The notes beneath the pieces are model-generated. The model was not told the origin of the DNA and did not search any database. It saw nothing but the letters and a program-made list of their open reading frames with translations. A program made the translations under genes and the position numbers. Shown here piece by piece: positions 12,433 through 24,854 of a DNA stretch of 64,000 nt. The stretch comes from Clarkia xantiana subsp. parviflora (taxonomy: Eukaryota; Streptophyta; Magnoliopsida; Myrtales; Onagraceae): positions 17,911,772 through 17,975,771 of the forward strand of contig JAPTYO010000010.1 of NCBI GenBank assembly GCA_036873135.1, written 5' to 3'. The number at the start of each line of letters is the position of its first letter. Position 1 is the stretch's first letter.

Positions 12433-13794
12433 TTGATTGCGAATGGATATACCCAAATTCACGGAATGGACTTTGATGAAACATACTCACCAAGTGTGCG
12501 TTACACCACAGTAAGGGCCATCCTTGCCCTCGTTGCATGTCTTGATCTAGAGCTGCACCAAATGTATATTAAGACCACTCCTCTCCACGTAAACCTGGAG
12601 AAAAAGATCTCTATGGAGCAGCCATAGGGTTTTATTACTCCTGGAAAAGAACGTAAAGTTTGCAAACTCCAAATGTCTATTTACGGTCTTAAACAGTTGT
12701 CTTGGCAATGGTATCGCAGATTCCACGAGGAAATCGTCGGAAACGGATTTGTGAATCTTCACGAGGATCCTTGCGTATACACTAAGACCTCTGGGTCTAA
12801 GTATGTCATCATAACACTATACGTAGATGACATACTCATTGCTGCGAACGACGTGAGTTTCATGAACAAATCAAAGTCCTGGTTAGCGTCAGCATTTGAG
12901 ATGAAAGACATGGGAGAGGCCACGTACATCATAGGCATTAAGATTGCCCGAGATCGTGCCGCCTGGACATTGTGTCTGTCTCAAGAATCTTATATCAACA
13001 AACTGTTGAAAAGATTCAGAATGCTCGATGCTAAACCCGTGGATACGCCGGTTGTGTTCGGGTGCGCGCTGTCAAAGCGTGATGGACTGAAAAACCAGCA
13101 GCAGCGTGAACAAATGAAGGGGGCAGAGTACCTAAGCATGGTAGGGAGTCTTATGTACGTCATGCTATGTACTCGACCAGATATCTGTTACGCTGTGGGC
13201 CTAGTAGCAAGATTCCAATCAGATCCTAGTTATCAACATATAAAGACCGTAAAACGAATTATAAGGTATCTGAAATGTACTGCCGACTATGTTCTGTGCT
13301 ATAAGGGAAAGCAAATAGAATTGAACGGTTATAGTGACGCCGACCACGGTGGCGATCCAGATGATCGTAAGTCCACCACAGGAGGAGTTTTCCTTCTTGC
13401 TAATGTTGCCATATCTTGGGTGAGCAAAAAGCAATCATGTGTCGCGCTTTCCACTATGGAATCGGATTTGGTTGCCCTTTCTAAAAACGCACAAGAAGCG
13501 GTCTGGCTGAAAAGGCTTCTTACTGCATTAATTGGCACTGGCAAAGAGAGTAATCCCGTCAAGGTATACTCCGACAGTCAAGCAGCCATTGCAGCAGTTA
13601 AGAATCCAAAGTACCATAGTAGGACCAAACACATTGATGTGAAATACAATTATGCTAAATCTGTTCTGGAAGACAACATAATCGCTTTAGAATACTTGTC
13701 CACGGATAAAATGGTTGCAGATCCATTAACTAAGCCATTACGTAGAGAGATCTTCGAAAAGCACGTAAAACTGCTTGGATTACGTAAGGCTTAA
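12433..13794 (+). pseudogene. Copia-1 reverse transcriptase and RNase H (broken)
   Basis: One frame runs from about 12433 to the stop at 13792-13794, interrupted by a TAG at 12625-12627. The copia RT signature is clear: MDFDETYSP near the start, YGLKQ near 12680, and the catalytic LYVDD box near 12817-12831. Then come GSLMYVMLCTRPDI and the RNase H domain with GYSDADHGGDPDDRKSTTGG, the CVALSTMESDLVAL helix, YSDSQAA and RTKHIDVKYN. The C-terminus (DPLTKPL) is complete. RT copies the genomic RNA and RNase H degrades the RNA strand of the hybrid. The stop and the missing integrase make this copy non-functional. Confidence 0.9.
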
Positions 13795-14912
13795 ATAAGT
13801 GACTTGTATAAGTGATAACATTTTGACATTTGAAATAATATTATTTCGATTGAATAAAAGAATTGCAAACCGAGTATATGATCTATCGACGTCATAATGA
13901 AATATAACATCAGATTTTACGGTCTATAAACTAAGTCGTGGGAAGAGGTAAAACTCTTCCACCAAAATTATGTCGAATGTGAACCATGCCTCATCACATA
14001 GGCACGGTCATCTTGCAAGGAGAAGGGGACCTCTATCCCAACAAGATTGGCTAAGAACCAGAAGGATAAACCTGGTTAAACGAAATGATAACCTTGTCAC
14101 GCTTAATGCATGACTTATCTTCGTTTTGTACATCGCCGTGTAGGACCCAGTCCATCATTAAAATCACATTCAGGGCCAGATGAAAGATTCTGCGATAACA
14201 TGATTGACGTATCCCAATCCTGGCTAGTCCAGGTGTGCTGTCGACGCGTGCTTCATACTGGGCGTGCCATGTTCGACCACGGGGTCATGCTCGGTTGTGC
14301 TAGCTAGAATCCTAGTGATTCAAAGGGCGCATACTTCTTCACCTTGAGCGTGTGATTGATCCCGGATGTCTTATGAAGAGGCATCCAAAGTATCCTCACG
14401 GACTCATAACTTATACATAAGGTCTAGCTCAATGTTCGCTTCCCGGCGTACGAGCGTAGAGCCATAGAAAACGGCCAAGTGACCACGTCTTGGAAACCGG
14501 TTGAGTTAGACTAAGGGTATAAGCGATGGGGATGGTCAAGTTCACATATAATTCACCGACTCTTGTGTTCACTAGGTGGCCGCCAACCGGATACTAGTTG
14601 AAGGTTGTGAACACTTGTAATGGATGCCCTGGAAAAGTATTCCTATGTGGAAAACTGGGCAATTGGAGAATTATCAGTTGACCAAGGATACAATGCGGTA
14701 CATATTTTATTTTAACATGATTTATTTACGAAAGGGAATCAACGTTCTACGGGAGCTACAATACTCCTAACAGATGAGTAGCACGATGTCCGTCGTATCC
14801 GCCGGTCGCACGACAAACTTCGTATGAACTATTCGGAGACGGAGACAAAGACTGAAGAGTGAGATTTTGATGCTATTGGATAAATATATATTAACAGGCA
14901 CCCTCCCATTCC
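13795..14912 (+). other. Copia-1 3' untranslated region
   Basis: About 1.1 kb between the end of RNase H and the purine tract. No convincing coding frame or repeat structure is visible. Confidence 0.6.
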
Positions 14913-14925
14913 GGCGAGTGGGAGC
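14913..14925 (+). other. Copia-1 polypurine tract
   Basis: GGCGAGTGGGAGC lies immediately upstream of the 3' LTR, the expected place for plus-strand priming. Confidence 0.6.
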
Positions 14926-15460
14926 TATTAGCATATGGTGACGTGGCGCCGTAATTGGTAGCCCGTTAATGCTAAGGAAATTACCTAATTTAATTAGGTA
15001 ATTGTCACATTAGGGTAATTGGGCCAAACCCTAACCCTAATTGACATGGGAGGCCCAAAATTGGGTCTCCCCCTTAATTGCATAGTTCGGCCGGATTTGT
15101 CCCACGTTGGTTGGAGTGGACTTTTGTCCACTCCACCAATCATATATATAGGGGACTCACCTAAGGGGTTTAAACATTCATTCAGAATAAGAAGTACCTC
15201 CATTGAGGAACTTGAGAGAAACCCTCTCACCCCCTTATAGTGATTTTCGGTGCACATCTTAGTACGAGGTTCTGACCCCGTTGAAGAATCGATCAGAGGC
15301 TTTGTTGTGGAGCTTACACCGCGTAGGACTTCTTCTTACGAAGAACTTGTACGTGGTTCCGACCGGAGGATCAGAACTCAATCCACGAAGACCTTAGGAA
15401 GGAAAGCTAAAAGGTATGTGTACATTATTCCGCTGCATAGTTAGATTACTTGCATGTACA
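14926..15460 (+). mobile_element. Copia-1 3' LTR
   Basis: It aligns along its whole length with 7180-7715 and carries the same TATATATAG and AAACCCTAACCCTAA motifs (15026-15040). Its first two bases are TA instead of TG. About two dozen substitutions separate the pair. Confidence 0.88.
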
Positions 15461-17226
15461 TGTTTAGCGTTCGTCAGTATTACGTCCCGGTAATCCAACA
15501 CATACTAGTATAGTGACTAGCATGTCGTCAACCCATGCACGCGTCCACTTGATATCATAAACGTGATTGTTGTAGAAGTTGAATTCAATCTTCTTTCGAC
15601 TAATGGGAACACACGTCATGGACGTGACTATTGCATGTGTATTCATTGCGCGCGTCTCTTGTTGCATGCATGATCGTAGCGTGCGTGATATAGTATCTTG
15701 AACACTTGGAATTTCCCAAGCATGTTGAAACATATATCGTAGTCTTTAAACAATGGTATAGCATTATGTAAGCGCGTCGCTTGTCACGTACGTACTCGAC
15801 GCATGCGTACTCGTCACGCGTGTTATGTCCACTTGAACACTTAGATTTTTTCTTGTACGTCAACATACATGTTGTAGTCCTGCATTAATTAGAAGATACA
15901 TACAAGTATAAATGTTTGTGCCATAATCATATTCACACTTGTTACCTTGAGTAAAGGCATAATATCATGTAGACGCGTGTAGATCACGTAAAGTACATAT
16001 GTTTTGGGACGAGGCCCATGTCGACATAGAGTTGCCCCCGCAGGGGATGTTCGCTATGTGATGTATAAAGACTAATAAATCTGTAGGTATGTAGTTATCT
16101 CCATCGGGCGAGTGTTCGTTGCTTAGTGTTTGCATTGATAACTGTCGTGTATACACGCATTGATCAAGTTGTTGTTCATCTTTGTAAGTTGAGTTGTCAA
16201 AGCGTATCTTCCAGAGTACACATCCGGACTTAGCTGATTTTGCAGACATGAGGTGTCGAGTCTCGTGTTAACTTTTACTTATATTTTCCGAAGTAAGGTA
16301 CACCTCGAGATCGTTACTAAGTCTTTCCAAGGTAGGGTGTATTCGTTCGACTGTTACTTGTTGTTTACAAGGTAGGGTACAGATCAGTGGTCGACTAGGC
16401 GACGCTGCTTGTTATGTAGGTCAGAGGTCGACGACGCGACATGCCTTGTTGTAAAATGAGACATTGATCAACGAGTCGACGTGCTTATCCATGTCGTTGT
16501 CACTACCTGGAGCTTTCAATATAGAACGCGTTTTGCGACCACTGATTGGTTGTAAATATGCTAGAGTGTCGCACCAACATATGGGACGTTTGGCGATACG
16601 TGGACTTGATATCCACTTCGTGACGCACGAATATGATAGACGCTTGGAGACCTGTAGACATGATAGCCGCTTAGAGATGCGCGGACATGATAGCCGCTTA
16701 ATCTTGAAGTAGTATATCTCACACTGGTATGTCGACACGCGCGTAAGCGTCCTCGCGATCATGGAAGTTACACTTAGCATTTCGAGATGAACTGTTACGC
16801 CTCCTGTCGACGTGCCGAAGCATGAACGCACTATGCCATGTTTGTTGCTACTATCTTTAGTTTCTGAATGGGAGGTGTTGCCTCCTCTCTCAATGCGTCG
16901 GCGCACGCGTGTTGCGCTTGTCGACTCCATACTTAGTTTGTGAACGACGTATTGCCCTCCTCCTAGGATGTTGACGCATGCGCGCTACCCTTGAAAGTGA
17001 TACTTTTCGGATCCCGGTTAGATAGTGATCTTCTTGCTTTTCTGAGTCCAAGTCAGAGTCGAGGTTGACTTAGAGTCGTCATTGTCAACAATACTCTTAC
17101 TTGATCGGGAATAAAGTGATCCGACTTCGAGATTCGTCCCTCGAGCAACTCTGAGTGATCTGAGTTTACTGCTAGTGGCGAGTCGTTGAAGGCACTTTCC
17201 CACAACAAAGGGAAAGATGCTGTGGT
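15461..17226 (-). other. Element C internal non-coding region, distal part
   Basis: Rich in CG-containing motifs (ACGCGT, GTCGAC) unlike the intergenic DNA. A short imperfect tandem repeat of about 27 bp (GACATGATAGCCGCTTA type) is at 16600-16705. Frames of 80-170 codons exist on both strands but none shows a known domain, so I do not call genes. Confidence 0.5.
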
Positions 17227-19268
17227 TTGGACTCACCCGTCTACCCTTTCTGCCCCCGTGTCGAGGGACCGGATCTCGGCGGAGGAGCCGCTTGGAGCGA
17301 GAATATTGCTTATGTTGTTGATCTTCTATTGAACTTGTTGCATCTATCATTCTTGTTTACTTCTTTGATGGTAGTATTGCTGAGGGATCGCGCGCGTGCT
17401 GAGGGATCGTGCGAGTGTTAAAAGGTCGCGCGTATGCATGTTCGCTTTGCCCCCGTGCATCTTGCTTGCTTTACCCTTGTGAGTATCATTCTTTTACTCA
17501 TGTTATAGGTTGTTCGCGCGTTCTTCGGTCCTTGTTCCTTGTTGAAAATAGGGTTGGGCAGAAAAACCGGTTCGGACGAACCGAACCGGTTCTGACTGAA
17601 CCGGTTCTTCTTTGGTTTGGTTCTGAAGACAAATATATGGAGCAGTTCTTGACCGGTTTGAACAAGTTCATAACCGGTTCAGAACTGGTTCTCTTAATAA
17701 AGAAAATTCTCAAAACCTAATTTCTAAACAGCCACACCTTCAACTTGAAAACCTCCGCTCCTTCAAACTCTCCTTCAGAAAAACGCAGCCCTTTTTCAAA
17801 TCCAACTCCTTCGCAGCGCTCCGTCACCGGCGACCTGCGACCGCTCCGTTACCGACAACTGTTTAGCTTTGGTTTTCTTCCTCGATCATGAAATGTGGAT
17901 GATTAAGGAAAAAGTTCGATTTTTATGGGGATTTCTGGTGTTTTTGTTGGTGAAACATGATCTTGCATTGGGTCTTTTTTGGGGGTACATCATTCAAGAA
18001 CTGTTATCCAAATGATCCATAATGGATAGAAAGCTCAGCAGATTTGAAAAACAATGAATCAATCTCTGGTGCTAAGTTTTTATTTAAAGATATGGGGTTG
18101 TCGAAACATATATTCTTGTTTTCTCTACTTTCGTTGATGCTGCTCGATTCTGCACCAACTGAATCTTCATCTTCTGATTGAACTCCACAATTGAGAGTTG
18201 CTCCGCACAAGAATGTCCATACCAATATAATCGATGGCAGTGGGGAAGAGGTTTCAAATTGATATCACAAATAAAGGATTGGACAATTGGAAGATTGTGG
18301 CTAGCAAAATTTCGATTTCCACTGTTGCATGATTTACTTTAACAATGGCTGTTGCAGCTGATCTGGGTTCAGAATGCAGATGCAACCAAAATAGTTCTTA
18401 TAATCGGAATCATGAATCTCCGTTCATTTTGGAAAATTTCTAGAGTCGGGGTTCGTTTGCAGGATCAAAAGGATTCTCGCAATCTTTATTGGTAACTTTA
18501 GCCATTAACGTGCATAATATACCCACTTCATCTTAATTCATTATATAAATATAGTGGTGAACATATTTAATTCTTCATCTTATGTACGTAGTAAGTAGGA
18601 GCTTGATTTGGATGGGCCAGGTGTAACTAATACACTTGGGCCTTGGCCATTTGAAAAAAATAGGTTCGAATCGGTTCTGAACCGGTTTTGCTGTGGTTCG
18701 GTTCCATAGCTGTATATCTGGTTCGGTTCTTTCTTAGCATATGAAACATGCTGAACCACAAATCTGGTTTCGGTTCGGTTCTGAACCGGTTTGGCCTAGG
18801 ACCGAACCATGCCCAGCCCTAGTTGAAAATGGAACTATTTGTAAATCGTGGTGGGTATTACCACTCTCTTCACCTTGGTATTTTTTTTCAAGAAGCATGA
18901 TATTGTTTGTTATGCAATGGCTGGAGCGAACAAGAAAGTTCGTTGCTTGGATGCTAAGGTTGTTGGATTGAAGGCTTTTTCCTTTGTTTGATAGGCTTGA
19001 GTTGTTGCTCTTGAATCCGAGATGACTATCCTTCGCAAGGAGGTTGCTGATGATAGCAAGGTGCGCAATTATTCCGCGATGACGTCTAGACAGGCGTTGG
19101 CGTCTTGATTTATGATTTATGCATGATGTGTATACTCTTGCCCCCGTGCTTCCGTTCGGTCAACTTGGTATATTTGCTAAGTCTGCTACCGATCATGTAG
19201 CACCCTTGCGCACTCAAGGTGCGGTTGCACATCGTGCTAATATTGTGTTTGTTGATGATGATGTTTGA
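17227..19268 (+). pseudogene. Element C antisense-gene relic, split by a hAT element
   Basis: Opposite in orientation to element C. A putative intron (donor GTGAGT at 17478, acceptor TTATAG near 17509) is followed by GTTGTT, as at the last intron of the antisense gene in D. The exon then breaks at 17548 where the hAT element inserts, and resumes at 18830. The final part (about 19139-19268) reads LAPVLPFGQLGIFAKSATD and ends VDDDV before TGA. This matches the C-terminal LAPDFPFDKLGPYANYV block of the copy in element B. Frameshifts and stops occur between the parts, so it is not functional. The assignment upstream of 17478 is weak. Confidence 0.55.
17549..18821. mobile_element. hAT-like non-autonomous TIR element
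   Basis: The left end is TAGGGTTGGGCA and the right end is TGCCCAGCCCTA, near-perfect inverted repeats. An exact 8-bp duplication GTTGAAAA flanks it (17541-17548 and 18822-18829), the hAT hallmark. Both subterminal regions are packed with ACCGGTTC/GAACCGGT palindromes (17567-17690 and 18664-18795). No transposase is encoded. The interior is non-coding as far as I can see. It disrupts the antisense-gene relic of element C. Confidence 0.88.
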
Positions 19269-19468
19269 ATCGCAACTTGTATGATGTTAGCCCTTGTTTA
19301 TATAGTCTTGGTATTGTGGAATTGTTCGCGACAATGGTCGAACCTTGAAACTCTTCATAGAGTATATGAATAGACATGTGTGTCCTGCAAGCATTGACCA
19401 ATATACATGTATAGGTGTTAGTACCATAATTATATATGTACCGTTACACTGAATAATCGCGCATTGCC

Positions 19469-19580
19469 ATGTTGGTTATGCGTGTAGATGCCGTATAGGC
19501 GTGTACGTAAGGGTTGTATAAGCTGTTGGTTATGCGTGTAGATGCCGCATAGGCGTGTACGTAAGGGTTGTATAGGCTAT
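19469..19580. repeat. Tandem duplication of ~58 bp
   Basis: GTTGGTTATGCGTGTAGATG and the following bases through GGGTTGTATA occur twice in a row with one or two differences, within element C non-coding DNA. Confidence 0.8.
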
Positions 19581-20094
19581 GTAGATGTTGAGTGGAGTAT
19601 ACCACTTGTATGTTGTACTAGGTAGACTGTGTTTGCTCTACCAAGCTTTGCACATAGTTGTTGTTTCCCCTATCTGGGTTGAGGTTAAGCCGGGTGTTGT
19701 TCCCTGAACCTTTTATAGATACGTTTGACGTTGTCAAATAGACCTGTTAAGATCATAGTAGAAATGCATGATAACTCATTAGTAGTGTTTCATACCTTGT
19801 GTTACCATAGTTGTCCATATACATTGGACTTGCATGATAGGATTGATCTCCTTGTTGTAGTGGATATAACATCCGTAGTTGTGACCATAGGACGTGCGTC
19901 GCTAAGTGTCATGAGTGCTCATCTTGTTTTAAACCCAAGGAATGGCGCAATGAGTGTATCGAGTACTTGTCGTGTTTATAGATAGTAACACGCAAGATCA
20001 TGGGATAGTATTGCACTCGGCGCTGGCACTTGGCACGAGGGCACTTGGCACTGGCACTTGGCATGTAGTAGAGTCGTCTTGGCGAGGCAAGACA

Positions 20095-20640
20095 TTAGTT
20101 TATACCGTCTCTTAGTTCCACTCTAAGGCGACGTTGTGACAAGACGCTACTTGTTCTATACTATGCGTTTTTCCATCCGTCAGTTGGGCACACCCCGCGT
20201 GACGTTATTGCAAAGCTTTCCATGGTTAGACCCGTACTTACTTTGCGATGCTACTACACTTCAACTTGGTTAACCCAAGGGGCGGAACAGAGGTTGTATC
20301 AATACGCCTTGTAGTTTTTACCATCTCTTGAACCATTTCAAGGCGACGTTGTGGCAAGACGATACTTGCTCTATGCTATGCGTTTTTCTATCCGTCAGTT
20401 GGGCACACCCCGCGTGACGTTGTTACAAGGCTTTCCATGGTTAGACCGGTACTTACTTTGCGATGCTACTGCACCTCTCCATGGTTAGTCCAGAAGGGCT
20501 GTACAAGACCGCGTTAGAGCGACTTGCAGTTTTTTCCGTCTCTTGGTCCACTCCAAGGCGATGTTGTGGCAAGACACTACTTGCTGCATTTGGTGTGTTT
20601 TATTCCGTTATATGCTCACGGGAAAAATAGCGTTGTACAA
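20095..20640. repeat. ~215-230-bp tandem repeats of the B/C family
   Basis: About two and a half units sharing CAAGGCGACGTTGTG, CCATCCGTCAGTTGGGCAC and CACCCCGCGTGACGTT. The reverse complement forms the B segments on both sides of element A (35500-35683 and 46645-46980), which is how the A insertion site can be read. No protein is implied; long frames through it are a by-product of the repeat. Confidence 0.8.
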
Positions 20641-20699
20641 GACTCGACTTGTAAGTTTGGTGAGATTTTCAAACAGGCTTCGGTCCTGCTAGCGTGTAT

Positions 20700-21110
20700 C
20701 AACCAGCGATGAGGAAGCATACTTTGTAATAGCATGGGGTTGCCTTCTAAAGAGAGGATGTCGCGCCATGATGTATCAACCCGCGTTGGAGAAGCATACT
20801 TTGTAATAGCATGGGGTTGTCGTCTAACAAGAGGACGTCCGCCATGCCGTATCAACACGCGTTGGGGAAGCATACTTTGTAGTAGCATGGGGTTGTCGTC
20901 TAAAAAGAGGACGTCCGCCATGATGTATCAACCCGCGTTGGGGAAACATACTTTGTAGTAGCATGAGGTTGTCGTCTAACAAGAGGACATCCGCCATGTC
21001 GGGGTGATCAGTCCCTTTGAATATTGCCGCACCCTGTTTTGAACTCAGGGAATGGCTATGAACATGAGGATTTGCCTCTAACAAGAGGATTTCGCAGCAT
21101 GCCATTTTTT
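20700..21110. repeat. ~77-bp tandem repeats of the B/C family
   Basis: Four to five imperfect units containing GCATACTTTGTA, AGCATGGGGTTG and AAGAGGACGTCCGCCATG. The reverse complement recurs at 35030-35400 in element B. Frames that look like MADVLxLDDN proteins are translations of this repeat. Confidence 0.8.
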
Positions 21111-21552
21111 AGTTGTGAACATGGGGGTTGCCCTCACAAGGAGGATGTCGCAACATGTCACCTTGTAGATAAATATTGGTTTGAACTCAAGATGTAGTGT
21201 GTTGTCTACGCTATTTGGAGTAGTCGTTGTTATACATAGACAACATTTATATGATCATTGTTGGTGCTGATAATAGATATGTTGACGTTGTATAATATAA
21301 GTCGATTGTTGTACATAGTGTGATAGCTTGTATTGTTGATGCGAGTAATATGCGCGTAGTTTGTTACTTGGCGAAATTCCAAAGTAGTGTGTATGATGTA
21401 GTGATGTACCTATGAAAATACATTGATTTTATTAGATAGTTGTTGCAATTACAAAGTTGCAAATATATGGAGTTATGAATATCCTTCAAGTAATGAATGT
21501 AATAGATAGAGTAAAGGAGCCTGATACGAGGACTCCTTGGTTGTGTAGGAAA

Positions 21553-21690
21553 CTTCCCTAGGTGCGGACGCGTCAGGTGTGGACGCAGCAGGTGCGGACG
21601 CGACAGGTGCGGACGCGTTAGGTGCGGAAGCGTCAGGTGCGGACGCGTCAGGTGCAGACGCGAAAGGTGTAGACGCGTCGGGTGCAGAAC
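21553..21690. repeat. 15-bp minisatellite in element C
   Basis: About nine copies of AGGTGCGGACGCGTC with single-base variants. The minus-strand translation is a five-residue repeat (RPHLT-like). It is absent from the corresponding part of element B. Confidence 0.9.
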
Positions 21691-23984
21691 TTTTTCAAGT
21701 GTCCCCCCTCTAAATGTGTTGGTGGATATGTATGTATAAACAGAGACTATGCATTGCTGTATGCGTCCTTTAGTCGATACGCGTCGATGCTTCCTTAGCG
21801 TGATGCGCACGTATATATACGATTATTACTTAGTGTTGTTTCCAAGGTAAGAGCTGATGTTTGAGTAGAATGCTCGCCGAGATGTCGCAAATTATAGTTA
21901 ACATGGAGACTTGTTGTGATGATGCTAATGATATACACGCGTCCGTTACTTGGCTTAGATGCCTAAGTAGAATGTCCATAGATAGAGAATTCCAGAGAGT
22001 GTTGCATACAGCTCCACCTAGTGTTGTTCCCTAGATAGGGTGTGTCGTTGAGACATATCTTGGATGTACATATAACCTGTCTCAAGTTGGTCGCAATACT
22101 TCGAGATATAACGGAATGATAAGGACCAGACTATTCGCGACTAGTCTGTTCCATTCAGCTTGGATTTTGCCTTGACTAAACCAGGCTACCCTGAGTATAT
22201 ATTTTACTCGAGTGACCTGCTTTATTCATAACAGTATTGTTGTAGAGTTGTTACCTCATACCTGGTTTTACCCTTGGCAGTAACGCGTGTTACCTAGACC
22301 TTGTTCACGTGGAAGGAATCATCTTTTGAGGACGATGATTGGTGTTCCCTCTTGGGACCAATCCGTATAAGATGTTGAAGTTGTATTCCTCGTTGGTGCA
22401 TTTTCTTAGAGGAGAGGTACCACGTGTTCTTGAAATGATTCGCTTCTTCAGTTCGGTGGAATGCCGAGCCCTTGTCAGCTTGGTGCCCCCCAAGTCGCTT
22501 GGTAGTCGCACCGTTGTTTCTTGATAGAGTATAATGATTGTATCATGTACGGAGGATGTTGTGTCCTGTACGCGGGGGTTCAGCAAGATGCCCCCGCTCT
22601 TGTGTCGAGTGTTGAGTGTGTCTCTCGATGACTATGCGACAATGCTCATACTTGAGGAAAACTTGTAAATTCGTTCACCTCTCTTCTTGCATTTTGATGC
22701 AAGTGTGTTTGTTGCTAGAAGTGCGTAAGAGTAACCCTTCCCTTCTCGGACGCGCGTTGTTGAGTATAGTGTGTACGCTTTGCGTTGTACGCTTCATGTG
22801 TTCACTTCCATGAGGCCTTGGTTTACTTGTTGTGTTTCTTCATACACTTGTGACTCTTCACGGTGTTGTGTCTGTGTGACGACTGTATGAACTATTGAGG
22901 GATGTTAGACTGGTGGAGTCCTCTCGTTTTTCTTTGTTGTAGCCGAAGATAGTGTTTTGCTGACCGCGTACGTTATGATTGGTACGACCCTCTTATGTGC
23001 TTGACAAAGGTAAACTTGCTGGATGTTGGAGATAATTCTCTAACTTTTCTCACGTGATGGGTTTAGCACAGGCGTGCGTATAACATAGGAGTGCCTCCTG
23101 AATTTCTATCTTCCACAATGGTGGTGGCGTTGTCACTTGAGTGGTGCCCGCTTTTGTTTATTACCGCGACGCGATATTTAGAGCCCTTGAGATTCCGTCG
23201 TATGGGCGTAGTCAGCGCATGCCCCCGTTGGGGATTTTTGGAAAAATCCGGGATTTGTGCAGACGCGACAGAGCACGTTGTTGTGTCACAATCTTCTTCT
23301 CCCGGTGTTGAGGCTTCCTTTGATTGCCGAATGTTGGAACATCCTTCATAGGAAGTGTGCAATTTGGTTTCCTACTTGCACATCGTCAGAGGTCGAACTC
23401 TCGTATACCCATGGCTTGGGTATGTTGTAAGGACGAGGGTGCGCGCGCTTTCCATCGATGTGCGCGTTTGACATGTATTGATCAGAGGACACCGCAAGTT
23501 GGAGCTGTGTGCGATTTGGAAGTGTACGCAACCTTGAAATGTGCGCACTTTGAAAATGCGCATGTCTGTGCGCGTCAGCGTTGTCTGCTTGCTAGATCAG
23601 TGCGGATGCGACCACTTTGATGATATTAAAGGAGTCCTCGGAAGACAGTGAATGTGTCAAACGAAGAACGTTGCTAATATAGTGGTCAGATCAGGCGTAG
23701 CGTGTGTAATCTCTGATGATTTATTTTGACGACGATGGTCCTCGTCAGGTCGTATTCGAATTAAATCGAAAATATGAGGGGTCGTCCTTCCCCTGCTTCT
23801 TATTTCCCTTGGTTCCTATTATGTGTGCACGTACTGTAGTAACGATAATGAACGCTTGTAGACAAATACCAAAGGTTGATGGCAACATCGGTTACAACGA
23901 CGTCCATTGCATCGGTAGCAGCAGTTGCTACTATAATGGCAAACACTGTCACAAGACCGGTGGTAGCAGCGATTGCTGCCGCAA
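21691..23984 (-). other. Element C region between gag relic and repeats
   Basis: About 2.3 kb where the rest of gag would be expected. No CCHC or protease motif was recognised and frames are broken on both strands. It is probably decayed gag plus non-coding element DNA. Confidence 0.4.
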
Positions 23985-24820
23985 CTATATGCGCAATCGC
24001 GACGTTGACGGTTCCTGGGACGTAATAACGCAACGTTCCAGTGTTGGTCTATGCTTGTCTCTTGGGTAGAGCGATGCACCTCTCATTGGTAAGCTCCCGC
24101 GTGTGCTTATTCTTGAGTTGGTTGCTTGGTAGGAACTTCCCTTGTAGTACTGCTGTGAGCCTGGAGGCGGAGGTTGCCTCCATGACTCTTCTTGACCATG
24201 CGCCCTTACATATGGAGTGTATGCGCTCGTCGCTTCCTGCCTTGGCTTGTTCCTTGCCTGTTGGTACTGGTATGTACCTTCTGAATATTGTTCTCCTCCC
24301 TGAAATGGGGTCTCTTGGTGGGTAGTGTCGTGTAACATTGCCCTTGCTGGCCTAGCCTGTCCGTGGACTAGCGGCGGTGGGGGACGTGGTGGGGGAGGTG
24401 GTGGAGGATGTGGTACATATCCTTGGTTCGTCAAAGTTTCTCTGAAATCTAGCAACTCTTCAAGTGCAGCCATCATTGCGGGAGTGACTGCTGGTGCTGG
24501 GTTAGCACCTATTTTTTGTTGTTGTGTGTTTCCTGCAGGCATCCCTTACGGGAACTGTCGATTCGCGTATGCTCCGTGCTCATACCCTGGCGGAGGTTTG
24601 TTGTGCACTCCTGGTTCGTGCTGTGCTGTGCTGCAGGGACGCTTCTTTCAGGCACGGAGGAAGCAGTCGAGGTAGCCTCGGGGATGTGAGAATGTCCAGG
24701 CTGACTCCTTGATGGCGCCTGCTTACTTGATTGCTCAATACTTGTCTTCCTCGGGCGCCCTGGGCCTTTCTTCTTTTCCTGCGGGTTGACACTGTCAGGA
24801 GGAGGGTGATTGCTCGTCAT
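23985..24820 (-). pseudogene. Element C gag N-terminal relic
   Basis: Read on the minus strand from ATG 24820, about 50 bp after the primer-binding site. The first part contains an AT-hook-like GPGRPRK and a Ser/Pro/Gln-rich stretch. Between about 24510 and 24542 the reading frame shifts. The second frame continues with a proline-rich segment (HPPPPPPP) and a Gln/Tyr-rich region. The start next to the primer-binding site, low complexity and Pro/Gln bias fit the N-terminus of gag in large Tat-like elements. The nucleic-acid-binding C-terminal part is not visible in C, but a fragment survives in B (34224-34571). Confidence 0.55.
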
Positions 24821-24854
24821 AGCTTGTAGTGCAATATAGCTTCTTGTTCGAATC

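Larger units (their letters stand above)
7180..15460 (+). mobile_element. Copia-1: degraded Ty1/copia element
   Basis: LTRs at 7180-7715 and 14926-15460 are about 535 bp each and about 95 percent alike by eye. A tRNA-Met-type primer-binding site follows the left LTR and a purine-rich tract precedes the right one. Gag and RT/RNase H relics lie between, in copia order. Protease and integrase are not recognisable. The element sits inside element C. No matching target duplication was found (CATAC on the left, TGTTT on the right). LTR differences and stop codons indicate an old, inactive copy. Confidence 0.9.

Noticed and set aside
20616..21105. MADVLFLDDN-type frames, also seen at 35170-35475
   Set aside because: Low-complexity translations of the ~77-bp repeat, present in opposite orientation in B and C with stops elsewhere.
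23716..24325. Plus-strand frames opposite the gag relic
   Set aside because: Shadow frames of the gag N-terminal relic on the minus strand; no domain.
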